14,896 nt of DNA from assembly GCF_905212195.1 (NCBI RefSeq), contig NZ_CAJMDQ010000065.1, positions 1 to 14,896 of the forward strand, read 5' to 3'. The translations under genes were made by a program, and so were the position numbers. The notes beneath the pieces were generated by a model. It saw nothing but the letters and a program-made list of their open reading frames with translations, ran no database searches and was not told the DNA's origin. Below are positions 1 to 6,574 of this stretch, in pieces; positions within the stretch are counted from its first letter, which is position 1, and each line of letters opens with the position of its first letter. The stretch is from an uncultured Anaerotignum sp. (GTDB lineage: Bacteria; Bacillota; Clostridia; Lachnospirales; Anaerotignaceae).

Positions 1-2
1 CT

Positions 3-176
3 GCACTGGCAGGCGCACTGTCCATGGCATTTGACTGCACACTGATGGCACCTCACGGCGGCATCTTCGTATTCCCTGTTGTAGGCAACGCACTGATGTA
101 TCTGGTTTCTCTGGTAGCAGGTACCATTGTGGCAGCAGTATTGCTGGGTATTTTGAAAAAAGATGTAACAGAATAA
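3..176 (+). CDS. fruA: PTS fructose-type transporter, EIIC C-terminus (partial)
   Basis: Only the last 57 codons and the TAA stop are present; the gene enters from the left edge. The visible peptide has the motif APHGGIFVFPVVGN followed by a hydrophobic segment (YLVSLVAGTIVAAVLLGIL) and a short charged tail (KKDVTE). Together these resemble the last transmembrane part of the fructose/mannitol-family EIIC permease, the membrane component that imports sugar while phosphorylating it from phosphoenolpyruvate via EI, HPr and EIIA/B. The gene symbol is inferred from this motif alone. A strong terminator follows directly, so the transporter probably ends its operon. The DeoR-type regulator downstream has its own promoter and could be the local fru regulator. 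Confidence 0.8.
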   Translation, partial: ALAGALSMAFDCTLMAPHGGIFVFPVVGNALMYLVSLVAGTIVAAVLLGILKKDVTE

Positions 177-190
177 GTTTGCATAGATTT

Positions 191-226
191 GCGGCAAAGC
201 CCTGTGCTTTGCCGCTTTCCCTTTTT
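191..226 (+). terminator. Rho-independent terminator after the PTS gene
   Basis: A perfect 10-bp GC-rich stem (191-200 pairs with 206-215, arm GCGGCAAAGC) has a 5-nt loop and is followed by a T-rich tract (TTTCCCTTTTT). It begins 15 nt after the PTS stop codon. Confidence 0.9.
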
Positions 227-237
227 CTGGATTTTGT

Positions 238-267
238 TTTTGGTTGATTTTGACTGTTTTTGCATGA
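238..267 (+). repeat. Three tandem 10-bp repeats, candidate operator
   Basis: Three head-to-tail decamers follow the pattern TTTTGNNTGN: TTTTGGTTGA (238-247), TTTTGACTGT (248-257) and TTTTGCATGA (258-267). They abut the -10 hexamer at 268. The 10-bp period puts them on one DNA face. DeoR-family regulators commonly bind short direct repeats, so an autoregulatory operator for the next gene is likely, but this is inference. Confidence 0.5.
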
Positions 268-273
268 TATAAT
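244..273 (+). promoter_or_regulatory. Promoter of the DeoR-family regulator gene
   Basis: The -10 is a perfect TATAAT (268-273) with an extended TGA just upstream (265-267). A weaker -35 TTGATT lies at 244-249 with an 18-bp spacer. The predicted transcript starts about 15 nt before the ATG. A strong RBS, AGGGAGG (281-287), sits 7 nt before the start codon. Confidence 0.7.
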
Positions 274-294
274 GAAAAAAAGGGAGGCTTTTGT

Positions 295-1038
295 ATGTTG
301 ACAGAACAACGATATGAAAAAATTCTCGATTTGGTAAATGAGAAAAAAAGTGTGACCGTCAAGGAAATGACGGAATTGCTGGAAAGTTCTGAATCCACCA
401 TCCGCAGGGATTTAACGGTACTGCATAAAAAAGGACGTCTGGTGAAGGTATTCGGCGGCGCAGTGGCCATTGATATGGAATACCGCACCAAAGATGAGGA
501 AGTCAATCGCAGAGAAGATGAGAATAAAGAGGCAAAAGAGCAGATTGCTCGTTTTGCAGCATCTTTGATTCGGGCAGATGATTTTGTATTTCTGGATGCA
601 GGCACCACGACAGCTTGGATTCCAGACTTTTTGACAGAAAAATCCGCTGTTTTTGTGACAAATGGTATTGCCCATGCCAAAAAGCTGGCCAGACTTGGCG
701 TGGAAGTCCATTTGCTGGGCGGCGAATATAAATCTTCTACAGAAGCCATTGTGGGGGATGAAGCAGTGGAACAGCTGCGGCGGTATCATTTCACAAAAGG
801 CTTTTTCGGTACAAACGGCATTGGAAAGACAGCAGGCTATACCACACCGGACATTCGGGAAGCGTCTTTGAAGCGCTGTGCAGCCCAGCAGAGCCGGGAA
901 ACTTATATTCTGGGTGACAGCAAAAAATTCAATCGCATGAGTGCCGTAAGCTTTTGTGATTTTTATGACGCCACTGTGATTACAGAGGAAATCTTGCCTG
1001 AGTTTGCGCGCTGCAGCAATATATTAAAAGCAGAATGA
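295..1038 (+). CDS. DeoR/GlpR-family transcriptional regulator
   Basis: This 247-aa protein has the usual DeoR-family length and plan. Residues about 5-57 form a winged helix-turn-helix with the family signature SSESTIRRDLTVLHKKGRL and then the VFGGAV junction. The rest is the DeoR C-terminal sensor fold, with FLDAGTTT (the phosphosugar-binding glycine/threonine loop) and GDSKKFN near the end. Family members are cytoplasmic repressors that sense sugar phosphates; those next to fructose PTS genes often respond to fructose-1-phosphate (FruR-like). The location just downstream of a fructose-type EIIC suggests this role, but the upstream terminator and separate promoter show independent expression, and the ligand cannot be told from sequence. 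The start is fixed by the AGGGAGG site. Tandem repeats over its promoter suggest autoregulation. Confidence 0.9.
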   Translation: MLTEQRYEKILDLVNEKKSVTVKEMTELLESSESTIRRDLTVLHKKGRLVKVFGGAVAIDMEYRTKDEEVNRREDENKEAKEQIARFAASLIRADDFVFLDAGTTTAWIPDFLTEKSAVFVTNGIAHAKKLARLGVEVHLLGGEYKSSTEAIVGDEAVEQLRRYHFTKGFFGTNGIGKTAGYTTPDIREASLKRCAAQQSRETYILGDSKKFNRMSAVSFCDFYDATVITEEILPEFARCSNILKAE

Positions 1039-1065
1039 TTTTTTCAAAAGGATTGCGGTGAAGTG

Positions 1066-1094
1066 TTGAACCTGTCACCGTTGTATGGTATAAT
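1066..1094 (+). promoter_or_regulatory. Strong sigma-A-type promoter of the pyrH operon
   Basis: TTGAAC (1066-1071), a 17-bp spacer and TATAAT (1089-1094), with an extended -10 TGG at 1086-1088. It is one of the best promoter matches in the window. The predicted start at about 1101 gives a leader of about 167 nt before pyrH. Confidence 0.8.
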
Positions 1095-1100
1095 CATCGA

Positions 1101-1267
1101 CGGCAATAAAATTTCAGGTTTTGTGTCGAAACAAAAGAGGAACGGTAAGGGGAAATGGTTGGACATTTCCCTTTTTACAGGTTTCCGTGTGCTCCCTGCA
1201 TGTCGGAAAATATATGTGGAAATTTTATGCGGTTTATGATACATTATAAATTAAGGAGGCTGTTTGC
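1101..1267 (+). promoter_or_regulatory. Structured pyrH leader with terminator-like hairpin
   Basis: The predicted 5' UTR contains three local structures. Module A (about 1115-1136) begins CAGGTTTTGTGT, contains TGTCGAAA and can fold as TTTTGT/ACAAAA. A terminator-like hairpin follows: 1147-1157 pairs with 1164-1174 (core GGGAAATG/CATTTCCC, 6-nt loop) and ends in TTTTT (1172-1176). Module B (1178-1210) begins CAGGTTTCCGTGT and ends TGTCGGAAA, folding as TTTCCG/CGGAAA with inner pairs. Modules A and B share their first and last motifs, so they look like duplicated elements flanking a possible attenuator. No known riboswitch or PyrR-binding consensus was recognised. The hairpin could instead be a leaky or late terminator; no second strong promoter was seen after it. 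The RBS AAGGAGG is at 1253-1259. Confidence 0.5.
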
Positions 1268-1975
1268 ATGTATAAGAGAATTGTGCTGAAACTGAGCGGA
1301 GAAGCACTGGCAGGAGATAAGGAAGGCGTTTCCTTCGATGACGCGGTCGTTTCTGGTCTGGTGAAACAGATTCGTCAGGTAATGGAAATGGGAACACAGG
1401 TATGTCTGGTGGTAGGCGGCGGTAACTTCTGGAGAGGCAGAAGCGCTGACAGTGCCATGGACAGAACAAAAGCAGACCAGATCGGTATGCTGGCAACTGT
1501 GATGAATGCCATTTATCTTGCCGACGCATTCCGTCAGCAGGGAACAAAAGCGGTGATTCAGACACCCGTTGTATTTGGCACAATGACAGAACTGTTCTCC
1601 AAAGACAGTGCACTGGCACATCTGGAAAACGGTGAAGTATTGATTTTTGCAGCAGGATTGGGACATCCTTTCTTCTCTACAGATACCATCACAGCACTGC
1701 GTGGCGCAGAACTGGATGTAGACGGTCTGTTCTTTGCGAAGAATATCGATGGCGTATATGATGACGACCCTGCAAAGAATCCCAACGCGAAAAAATTTGA
1801 TGTGATCACATCCGAAGATATCGTGAAAAAGAATCTGAAGGTGATTGACACATCTGCAGCAGCGCTTTGTTTTGAAAGAAAAATTCCGGTAGTTATTTTC
1901 GGCTTGAATGAAGAAAACAGCATTATGCGTGCAGTCAAAGGCGAAAAAATCGGTACATTGGTAACAGTATCTTAA
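1268..1975 (+). CDS. pyrH: UMP kinase (uridylate kinase)
   Basis: PyrH phosphorylates UMP to UDP with ATP, in the cytoplasm as a hexamer, supplying UTP/CTP and UDP-sugars. The protein is 235 aa, normal for the bacterial family. The amino acid kinase fold is shown by LKLSGEALAG near the N-terminus (phosphate loop with catalytic Lys), VVGGGNFWRGR around residues 50-60 (UMP/ATP-binding glycine loop), the middle block GHPFFSTDTITALRGAEL, and AKNIDGVYDDDPAKNP (nucleotide-binding segment). The ATG sits 8 nt after AAGGAGG. pyrH and frr are adjacent, as in most bacteria, but rpsB-tsf do not lie just upstream here. A strong promoter and a long structured leader precede it, suggesting its own control of the six-gene operon. 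Confidence 0.97.
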   Translation: MYKRIVLKLSGEALAGDKEGVSFDDAVVSGLVKQIRQVMEMGTQVCLVVGGGNFWRGRSADSAMDRTKADQIGMLATVMNAIYLADAFRQQGTKAVIQTPVVFGTMTELFSKDSALAHLENGEVLIFAAGLGHPFFSTDTITALRGAELDVDGLFFAKNIDGVYDDDPAKNPNAKKFDVITSEDIVKKNLKVIDTSAAALCFERKIPVVIFGLNEENSIMRAVKGEKIGTLVTVS

Positions 1976-2000
1976 GATTGATCATTTAGGAGGAATCGAT

Positions 2001-2558
2001 ATGGCATCTGAAGCAACAAAAATTTACGACGAAAAAATGACAAAAACTCTCGCCGCATTGGACAGTGATTATGCTACGATTCGTGCGGGCCGTGCAAACC
2101 CTCATGTATTGGATAAAATCATGGTAGATTACTACGGTGCGCCTACTCCCATCAATCAGGTAGGGAACATCACTGTACCCGAACCTCGTATGATCCAGAT
2201 TCAGCCTTGGGACGGCTCCATGCTCAAAGCTATTGAAAAAGCCATCAACGCTTCTGAACTGGGTATCCACCCCGGCAATGACGGGAAAGTAATCCGTCTG
2301 ATTTTCCCTGAACTGTCTGAAGAACGCAGAAAAGAACTGAATAAAGACGTTAAGAAAAAAGCAGAAGCATCCAAAGTTGCGATCCGCAACATCCGTCGTG
2401 ATGCTCTGGACGCTTTCAAAAAACAGGAAAAGAAAAAAGAAATCACAGAAGATATTCTGAAAGATCTGGAAGAAGAAATGCAGAAACTGACAGATAAATA
2501 CATCGCAGATATCGACAAAAAATGCGATGATAAATGCAAGGACATTCTGTCTGTTTGA
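2001..2558 (+). CDS. frr: Ribosome recycling factor
   Basis: RRF splits post-termination ribosomes together with EF-G. The 185-aa length matches the family exactly. IRAGRANPHVLDKI near residues 28-41 is the conserved tip of the three-helix bundle, NQVGNITVPEPRMIQIQPWD covers the small beta domain, and the C-terminal half is the charged long helix (ERRKELNKDVKKKAEASKVA, then KKQEKKKEITED). AGGAGGA (1988-1994) lies 6 nt before the ATG, and only 25 nt separate it from the pyrH stop, so the two are co-transcribed. Nothing appears unusual in the protein. A hairpin just after the stop may lower downstream expression. Confidence 0.97.
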   Translation: MASEATKIYDEKMTKTLAALDSDYATIRAGRANPHVLDKIMVDYYGAPTPINQVGNITVPEPRMIQIQPWDGSMLKAIEKAINASELGIHPGNDGKVIRLIFPELSEERRKELNKDVKKKAEASKVAIRNIRRDALDAFKKQEKKKEITEDILKDLEEEMQKLTDKYIADIDKKCDDKCKDILSV

Positions 2559-2573
2559 TTTTTCAAAATTACT

Positions 2574-2600
2574 GCCCCTCTCATTGCAGAGGGGCTTTGT
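2574..2600 (+). terminator. GC-rich hairpin between frr and uppS, weak terminator or stabiliser
   Basis: GCCCCTCT (2574-2581) pairs perfectly with AGAGGGGC (2588-2595) around a CATTGC loop. The following tract is only TTTGTT, so full termination is doubtful. It sits inside the operon, so partial attenuation or 3'-end protection of the pyrH-frr message is more likely. Confidence 0.55.
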
Positions 2601-2617
2601 TACATGGAGGGGAAAAA

Positions 2618-3361
2618 ATGTTTTTTCAGCAAACAGAAACAAATAACTACGAAATTGATATGGAAAGAGTGCCGCAGCATATTGCCATCATCATGGATGG
2701 CAACGGCAGATGGGCAAAGAAACGTTTCCTGCCCAGAAAAGCAGGGCACAAAGCAGGTGCAGAAGCGCTGGAACGGATTATTGAGGATTGCCGTGATCTG
2801 GGCGTAAAACATCTGACAGTATATGCTTTTTCCACAGAAAACTGGAAACGTTCTCAGGAGGAAGTTGACGCCATCATGGATCTGCTGCGTCAGTACCTGA
2901 AAAACTATTTCAAAAAATTCCTGAAGGATGATATTCGTCTGAATGTCATTGGGGATATCCATCGTCTGGATCAGGATATTCAGGACAGCATTCTGGAAAT
3001 TGAAGACCTTTCTAAGGATAAAACAGGTCTTTTCGTTCATATCGCACTGAATTATGGCGGACGTGATGAACTGCGCAGAGCCATCACAAAAATTGCTGCG
3101 GAAGTGGAACAGGGAAATCTGAAAGCGGAAGATATCACAGAAGAAATGATCAGCAATCATCTGGATACAGCAAACGCACCTGACCCTGAACTGGTGATCC
3201 GTACCAGTGGGGAAGAAAGAATCAGCAACTTCCTGCTGTGGCAGATTGCATACTCCGAATTTTTCTTTACAGATACCCTTTGGCCTGACTTCAACAGAGC
3301 CTCTCTGGAAGAAGCCATTTATTATTATCAGAACAGAGAACGCCGTTTTGGCGGTAGATAA
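2618..3361 (+). CDS. uppS: Isoprenyl transferase, undecaprenyl diphosphate synthase
   Basis: This cis-prenyltransferase condenses isopentenyl diphosphate onto farnesyl diphosphate to make undecaprenyl diphosphate, the lipid carrier for peptidoglycan and other wall polymers. The 247-aa protein shows all family blocks: HIAIIMDGNGRWA with catalytic Asp27, LTVYAFSTENWKRS, ALNYGGRDEL, and the C-terminal PDPELVIRTSGEERISNFL then FTDTLWPDF. I chose the ATG at 2618 because GGAGGGG lies just upstream. A reading from 2534 would overlap frr, run through the intergenic hairpin and add 28 residues unlike the family. Its product pathway links to dxr, two genes downstream, which feeds isoprenoid precursors. 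Confidence 0.95.
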   Translation: MFFQQTETNNYEIDMERVPQHIAIIMDGNGRWAKKRFLPRKAGHKAGAEALERIIEDCRDLGVKHLTVYAFSTENWKRSQEEVDAIMDLLRQYLKNYFKKFLKDDIRLNVIGDIHRLDQDIQDSILEIEDLSKDKTGLFVHIALNYGGRDELRRAITKIAAEVEQGNLKAEDITEEMISNHLDTANAPDPELVIRTSGEERISNFLLWQIAYSEFFFTDTLWPDFNRASLEEAIYYYQNRERRFGGR

Positions 3362-3376
3362 AAAGAGGTGAAACAG

Positions 3377-4195
3377 ATGAAAACAAGAATCATTTCTGCT
3401 GTGATCCTCGTGCCTTTGCTGCTGTTTTTCGTCATCAGCGGGGGGATTTGGCTGAAAGTCGCTGTAGGATTTCTTGGACTGGTTGGTATGCATGAATTTT
3501 ATCAGGCATTTTCCAAAGAAAACAAAAGCCTGCATGTGATTTGTTATGCCTTCGCTTTGTTCTATATGATCTTCATAGAGGACATCATCAATGGGAATAA
3601 TTATTTCAATATTTTTGTTTCCGTGTTTATGGTGGTGCTTCTGATCTATACGGTATTGTATCATAACCATACCAATGCTCTGGAAGGCATGACAGGATTT
3701 TTCGGCTTTTTCTATGCCTGCTTCCTGTTGTCCCATATCTATCTGGTAAGAGAATATACTTATGGGAAACTGCTGGTTTGGCTGGCGTTTATCGCCGCTT
3801 TCGGCTGTGATACAGGGGCATATTTTGCAGGGATCACATTCGGGAAACATAAACTTATTCCCACACTGAGCCCTAAAAAAACCATTGAAGGTTCCATCGG
3901 CGGCATTGTGACAGCAACGGTTCTGGCACTGCTCTATGGCTGGTGGTTACAGCGTTCTTTTACCATGGATGGTGTAAACATCCTGCTCCTTTGCGGGCTG
4001 ACAGGATTCTTCGGCTCTTTCCTGGCGCAGATTGGTGACCTGGCAGCTTCTGCCATGAAGCGTCTGACAGGCATCAAGGACTTCGGGAAACTCATTCCCG
4101 GACATGGCGGTGTGCTGGATCGTTTTGACAGCGTCATTTTGACAGCGCCTGCCGTATACTATATAATGTTGTTTTTGATTGATGTACAAGTATGA
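3377..4195 (+). CDS. cdsA: Phosphatidate cytidylyltransferase (CDP-diacylglycerol synthase)
   Basis: CdsA converts phosphatidic acid and CTP to CDP-diacylglycerol, the precursor of phosphatidylglycerol and other phospholipids. The 272-aa protein is strongly hydrophobic, with several membrane segments (for example residues about 6-30, 55-90 and 100-125). It ends with the family signature around residues 233-252, IKDFGKLIPGHGGVLDRFDS, which holds the metal- and CTP-binding acidic residues. The ATG at 3377 is preceded by AGAGGTG (3364-3370); the in-frame GTG at 3368 is part of that RBS and was not used. It lies 15 nt after uppS and 16 nt before dxr, so the genes are clearly co-transcribed. Confidence 0.95.
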   Translation: MKTRIISAVILVPLLLFFVISGGIWLKVAVGFLGLVGMHEFYQAFSKENKSLHVICYAFALFYMIFIEDIINGNNYFNIFVSVFMVVLLIYTVLYHNHTNALEGMTGFFGFFYACFLLSHIYLVREYTYGKLLVWLAFIAAFGCDTGAYFAGITFGKHKLIPTLSPKKTIEGSIGGIVTATVLALLYGWWLQRSFTMDGVNILLLCGLTGFFGSFLAQIGDLAASAMKRLTGIKDFGKLIPGHGGVLDRFDSVILTAPAVYYIMLFLIDVQV

Positions 4196-4211
4196 TATAG
4201 AGGTGGAAAAT

Positions 4212-5357
4212 ATGAGAACAATCTCTATTTTGGGCTCTACCGGCTCCATTGGCACACAGACACTGGAAGTTGTGGAAGTGCTGGGAGATATTCAGGTAGG
4301 TGCCATCAGCGGCAATCATAATATTAAGCTGCTGGAAGAACAGGCGAGAAAATTCCGTCCAAGACTGGTTTCCGTTATGGACGAGGATAACGCCAAAGAA
4401 TTGAAAAGCCGTCTGGCGGATACCAACTGCAAAGTGGTAGCTGGTATGGATGGTCTGGTGGAAGCAGCAACTCTTGCGGAAGCAGATACCGTTGTCACAT
4501 CTGTTGTGGGCAATGTGGGGCTGCGTCCTACTTTCGAAGCCATTTCCGCAGAAAAAAACATCGCTTTGGCAAATAAGGAAACACTGGTTTCCGCAGGTCA
4601 GCTGGTAATGGATCTGGCAAAGAAAAAAGGCATTTCCATTTATCCTGTAGATAGTGAACATTCTGCTATTTTCCAGTCTTTGCAGGGGAATAAAGGCAAT
4701 AAAATCCGTCGTATCCTGCTGACAGCTTCCGGCGGGCCTTTCCGTGGAAAAACACTGGACGAACTGAAAAATGTAACAGCGGCAGACGCTCTTTGCCATC
4801 CGAACTGGAGCATGGGCAAAAAGATCACCATCGACTCTGCCACATTGATGAATAAAGGTCTGGAAGTCATGGAAGCAAAATGGCTCTTTGGCGTAGATAC
4901 AGATCAGATTGAAGTGCTGGTGCATCCCCAGAGCATCATTCATTCCGCAGTGGAATATGAAGACGGTGCCATCATGGCACAGCTTGGGGAGCCTGATATG
5001 CGCGTACCTATCCAGTATGCCCTGACATATCCCAAACGTGTGGCAAATCCTTTCCCGAAAATCGATTTTGCCAAACGCGCCCAGCTGACATTCGACCATC
5101 CTGATATGGATACATTCCGTTGTCTGGCGCTGGCGTATAAAGCGCTGAAAATCGGCGGCACTATGCCTACAGTGCTGAATGGCGCTAATGAAATCGCCGT
5201 GGCAAAATTCCTGTCTGGCAAAATTGGATTTTTGGATATTCCTGCATTGATAGAAAAAACAATGGAGGCATATACTGTAAAAGAAAACTACACATTGGAG
5301 GATCTGCTGGAAGCGGATGCATGGGCAAGAGCTTATGCAACGGAGGCAGAACTTTGA
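4212..5357 (+). CDS. dxr: 1-deoxy-D-xylulose 5-phosphate reductoisomerase
   Basis: Dxr catalyses the first committed step of the MEP isoprenoid pathway, turning DXP into 2-C-methyl-D-erythritol 4-phosphate with NADPH and a divalent metal. The 381-aa protein carries GSTGSIGTQ (residues 8-16, NADPH loop), ALANKETLVSAG, PVDSEHSAIFQSLQG (metal/substrate acidic residues), LTASGGPF, HPNWSMGKKITIDSATLMNK and GLEVMEAKWLF, then HPQSIIHSAVEYEDGA. All key blocks are present. The ATG at 4212 follows AGAGGTGG (4199-4206) by 5 nt; an upstream in-frame TTG at 4179 lies inside cdsA without an RBS. The stop TGA overlaps an ATG-TAA start-stop pair at 5356-5361. Confidence 0.97.
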   Translation: MRTISILGSTGSIGTQTLEVVEVLGDIQVGAISGNHNIKLLEEQARKFRPRLVSVMDEDNAKELKSRLADTNCKVVAGMDGLVEAATLAEADTVVTSVVGNVGLRPTFEAISAEKNIALANKETLVSAGQLVMDLAKKKGISIYPVDSEHSAIFQSLQGNKGNKIRRILLTASGGPFRGKTLDELKNVTAADALCHPNWSMGKKITIDSATLMNKGLEVMEAKWLFGVDTDQIEVLVHPQSIIHSAVEYEDGAIMAQLGEPDMRVPIQYALTYPKRVANPFPKIDFAKRAQLTFDHPDMDTFRCLALAYKALKIGGTMPTVLNGANEIAVAKFLSGKIGFLDIPALIEKTMEAYTVKENYTLEDLLEADAWARAYATEAEL

Positions 5358-5370
5358 TGTAAAAATTTTT

Positions 5371-5379
5371 GGAGGTGAT
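5371..5379 (+). promoter_or_regulatory. Near-perfect Shine-Dalgarno that decides the rseP start
   Basis: GGAGGTGAT is complementary to nine bases of the usual 16S rRNA 3' end (from general knowledge). Eight nt after GGAGG, in the rseP frame, stands ATA at 5384, not ATG, GTG or TTG. The in-frame GTG (5375) is inside the Shine-Dalgarno itself, and the in-frame TTG (5369) lies upstream of it. Confidence 0.7.
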
Positions 5380-5383
5380 TGGA

Positions 5384-6454
5384 ATACTTTCCTCTATCAT
5401 TATTTCTTTGATTGTTATCGGGGTTCTTGTCATCGTCCATGAATTTGGACATTTTATTGTGGCAAAGAAATGCGGCGTATGGGTAGAAGAATTTGCCGTT
5501 GGTATGGGCAAAAAAATCTGCTCCAAACAAATCGGGGAAACAGAATACAGCCTGCGTCTGTTCCCACTGGGCGGTTTTTGCCGTCTCCATGGGGAAACAG
5601 AGGAGGGCGAAATCACAGAGCGCTCTTTCTTAGCGAAGTCCGTATGGGCACGTATGGCAATCATGGCTGCCGGCCCCATTATGAACTTTCTGCTGGCCAT
5701 TGTACTGATTTTTGGCCTGTCTGCTTCCGGCTATATCATTCAGCCTAAGGTGGCAGCGGTGTTGGACGGTTCTCCTGCACAGGAAATCGGCTTGCAGGAA
5801 GGCGATGAGATTTATCGCATCAACGGTGACCGCATCCACATTTACGATGAAATGCAGGCCATTATGCTGCAAAACGGTGGAGAACCCATTGATTTGGAAA
5901 TCAAACGGGATGGCACGATTTATGAGTATGAATTGACGCCTCAGTATTCCGAAGAAACACAGACATATCTGGTTGGATTCACACCCACCATCAAAAATGG
6001 TATTTTTGCGGAAAAAGTAGACGGCTATGATACAGCGAGCGTTTTTGAAACTGTACATTACAGCTATTATGCTATGCTGAACTATGTGAAGCTGACAGCG
6101 GAAGGTCTGGCAAGGGTATTTACCATGCAGGCATCTCCTGATGAATATGGCGGCCCTATTTCCATTGTAAAGGTAGTAGGGGACAGCTATGAAGCGGGAC
6201 TTAGCTACAGTTTCATGGCTGCGGTGCAAAATGTGGTTTACATTGCCGCAGTGCTCAGCGCAAACCTGGGTGTATTGAACTTGTTCCCCATTCCCGGTCT
6301 GGATGGCGGACGTATCTTGCTTCTGCTCATTGAGATTTTGCGCAGAAAACCTATGAATCCAGAAACAGAAAGCAGAATTCTTTTTGGTGGCTTCGTGTTC
6401 CTCATGGGCTTTATGGTCTTTGTTATGTATACGGACATCATGAAGATATTCTGA
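5384..6454 (+). CDS. rseP: Site-2 protease family membrane zinc metalloprotease (RseP/RasP)
   Basis: RIP proteases cleave anti-sigma factors and signal-peptide remnants within the membrane. The first membrane helix contains HEFGH (zinc ligands and catalytic Glu; residues 19-23 from the chosen start). A PDZ domain follows in the middle (SPAQEIGLQEGDEIYRINGD). Near the C-terminus NLGVLNLFPIPGLDGGR carries the LDG zinc-ligand motif, followed by another membrane helix. Total length of about 356 aa is typical. The start is uncertain: the Shine-Dalgarno at 5371-5379 best fits ATA at 5384, giving an N-terminus that begins LSS after the initiator, much like E. coli RseP. Conventional choices are GTG 5375 or TTG 5369, neither with an RBS. 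It is the last gene of the operon, 26 nt after dxr, and a terminator follows. Confidence 0.93.
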   Translation: MLSSIIISLIVIGVLVIVHEFGHFIVAKKCGVWVEEFAVGMGKKICSKQIGETEYSLRLFPLGGFCRLHGETEEGEITERSFLAKSVWARMAIMAAGPIMNFLLAIVLIFGLSASGYIIQPKVAAVLDGSPAQEIGLQEGDEIYRINGDRIHIYDEMQAIMLQNGGEPIDLEIKRDGTIYEYELTPQYSEETQTYLVGFTPTIKNGIFAEKVDGYDTASVFETVHYSYYAMLNYVKLTAEGLARVFTMQASPDEYGGPISIVKVVGDSYEAGLSYSFMAAVQNVVYIAAVLSANLGVLNLFPIPGLDGGRILLLLIEILRRKPMNPETESRILFGGFVFLMGFMVFVMYTDIMKIF

Positions 6455-6460
6455 TGAAAG

Positions 6461-6497
6461 AAAAAGGTAAACTGTTATTTCAGTTTGCCTTTTTTTG
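6461..6497 (+). terminator. Rho-independent terminator closing the pyrH-rseP operon
   Basis: AAAAAGGTAAACTG (6461-6474) pairs with CAGTTTGCCTTTTTT (6481-6495) across a TTATTT loop, with one G-T wobble, and runs into an unbroken T tract. Confidence 0.9.
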
Positions 6498-6514
6498 TTT
6501 TTCCTCTAAGTTCA

Positions 6515-6543
6515 TTGCATTTTCAGAAGAAATTCGTTAGAAT
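6515..6543 (+). promoter_or_regulatory. Candidate promoter of the radical SAM operon
   Basis: TAGAAT (6538-6543) is a good -10, and TTGCAT (6515-6520) is a poor -35 at 17-bp spacing. It lies between the upstream terminator and the start at 6575, whose RBS is AAAGGAG (6560-6566). Confidence 0.45.
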
Positions 6544-6574
6544 ACAGTAAGAAGTACCGAAAGGAGAATAGAAC

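Noticed and set aside
1212..1250. Possible second pyrH promoter (TATGAT at 1235-1240 or similar)
   Set aside because: No acceptable -35 at proper spacing; the 1066-1094 promoter is far stronger.
2534..2617. 28-codon N-terminal extension of UppS
   Set aside because: It overlaps frr, lacks an RBS and reads through the 2574-2595 hairpin; the ATG at 2618 has GGAGGGG just upstream.
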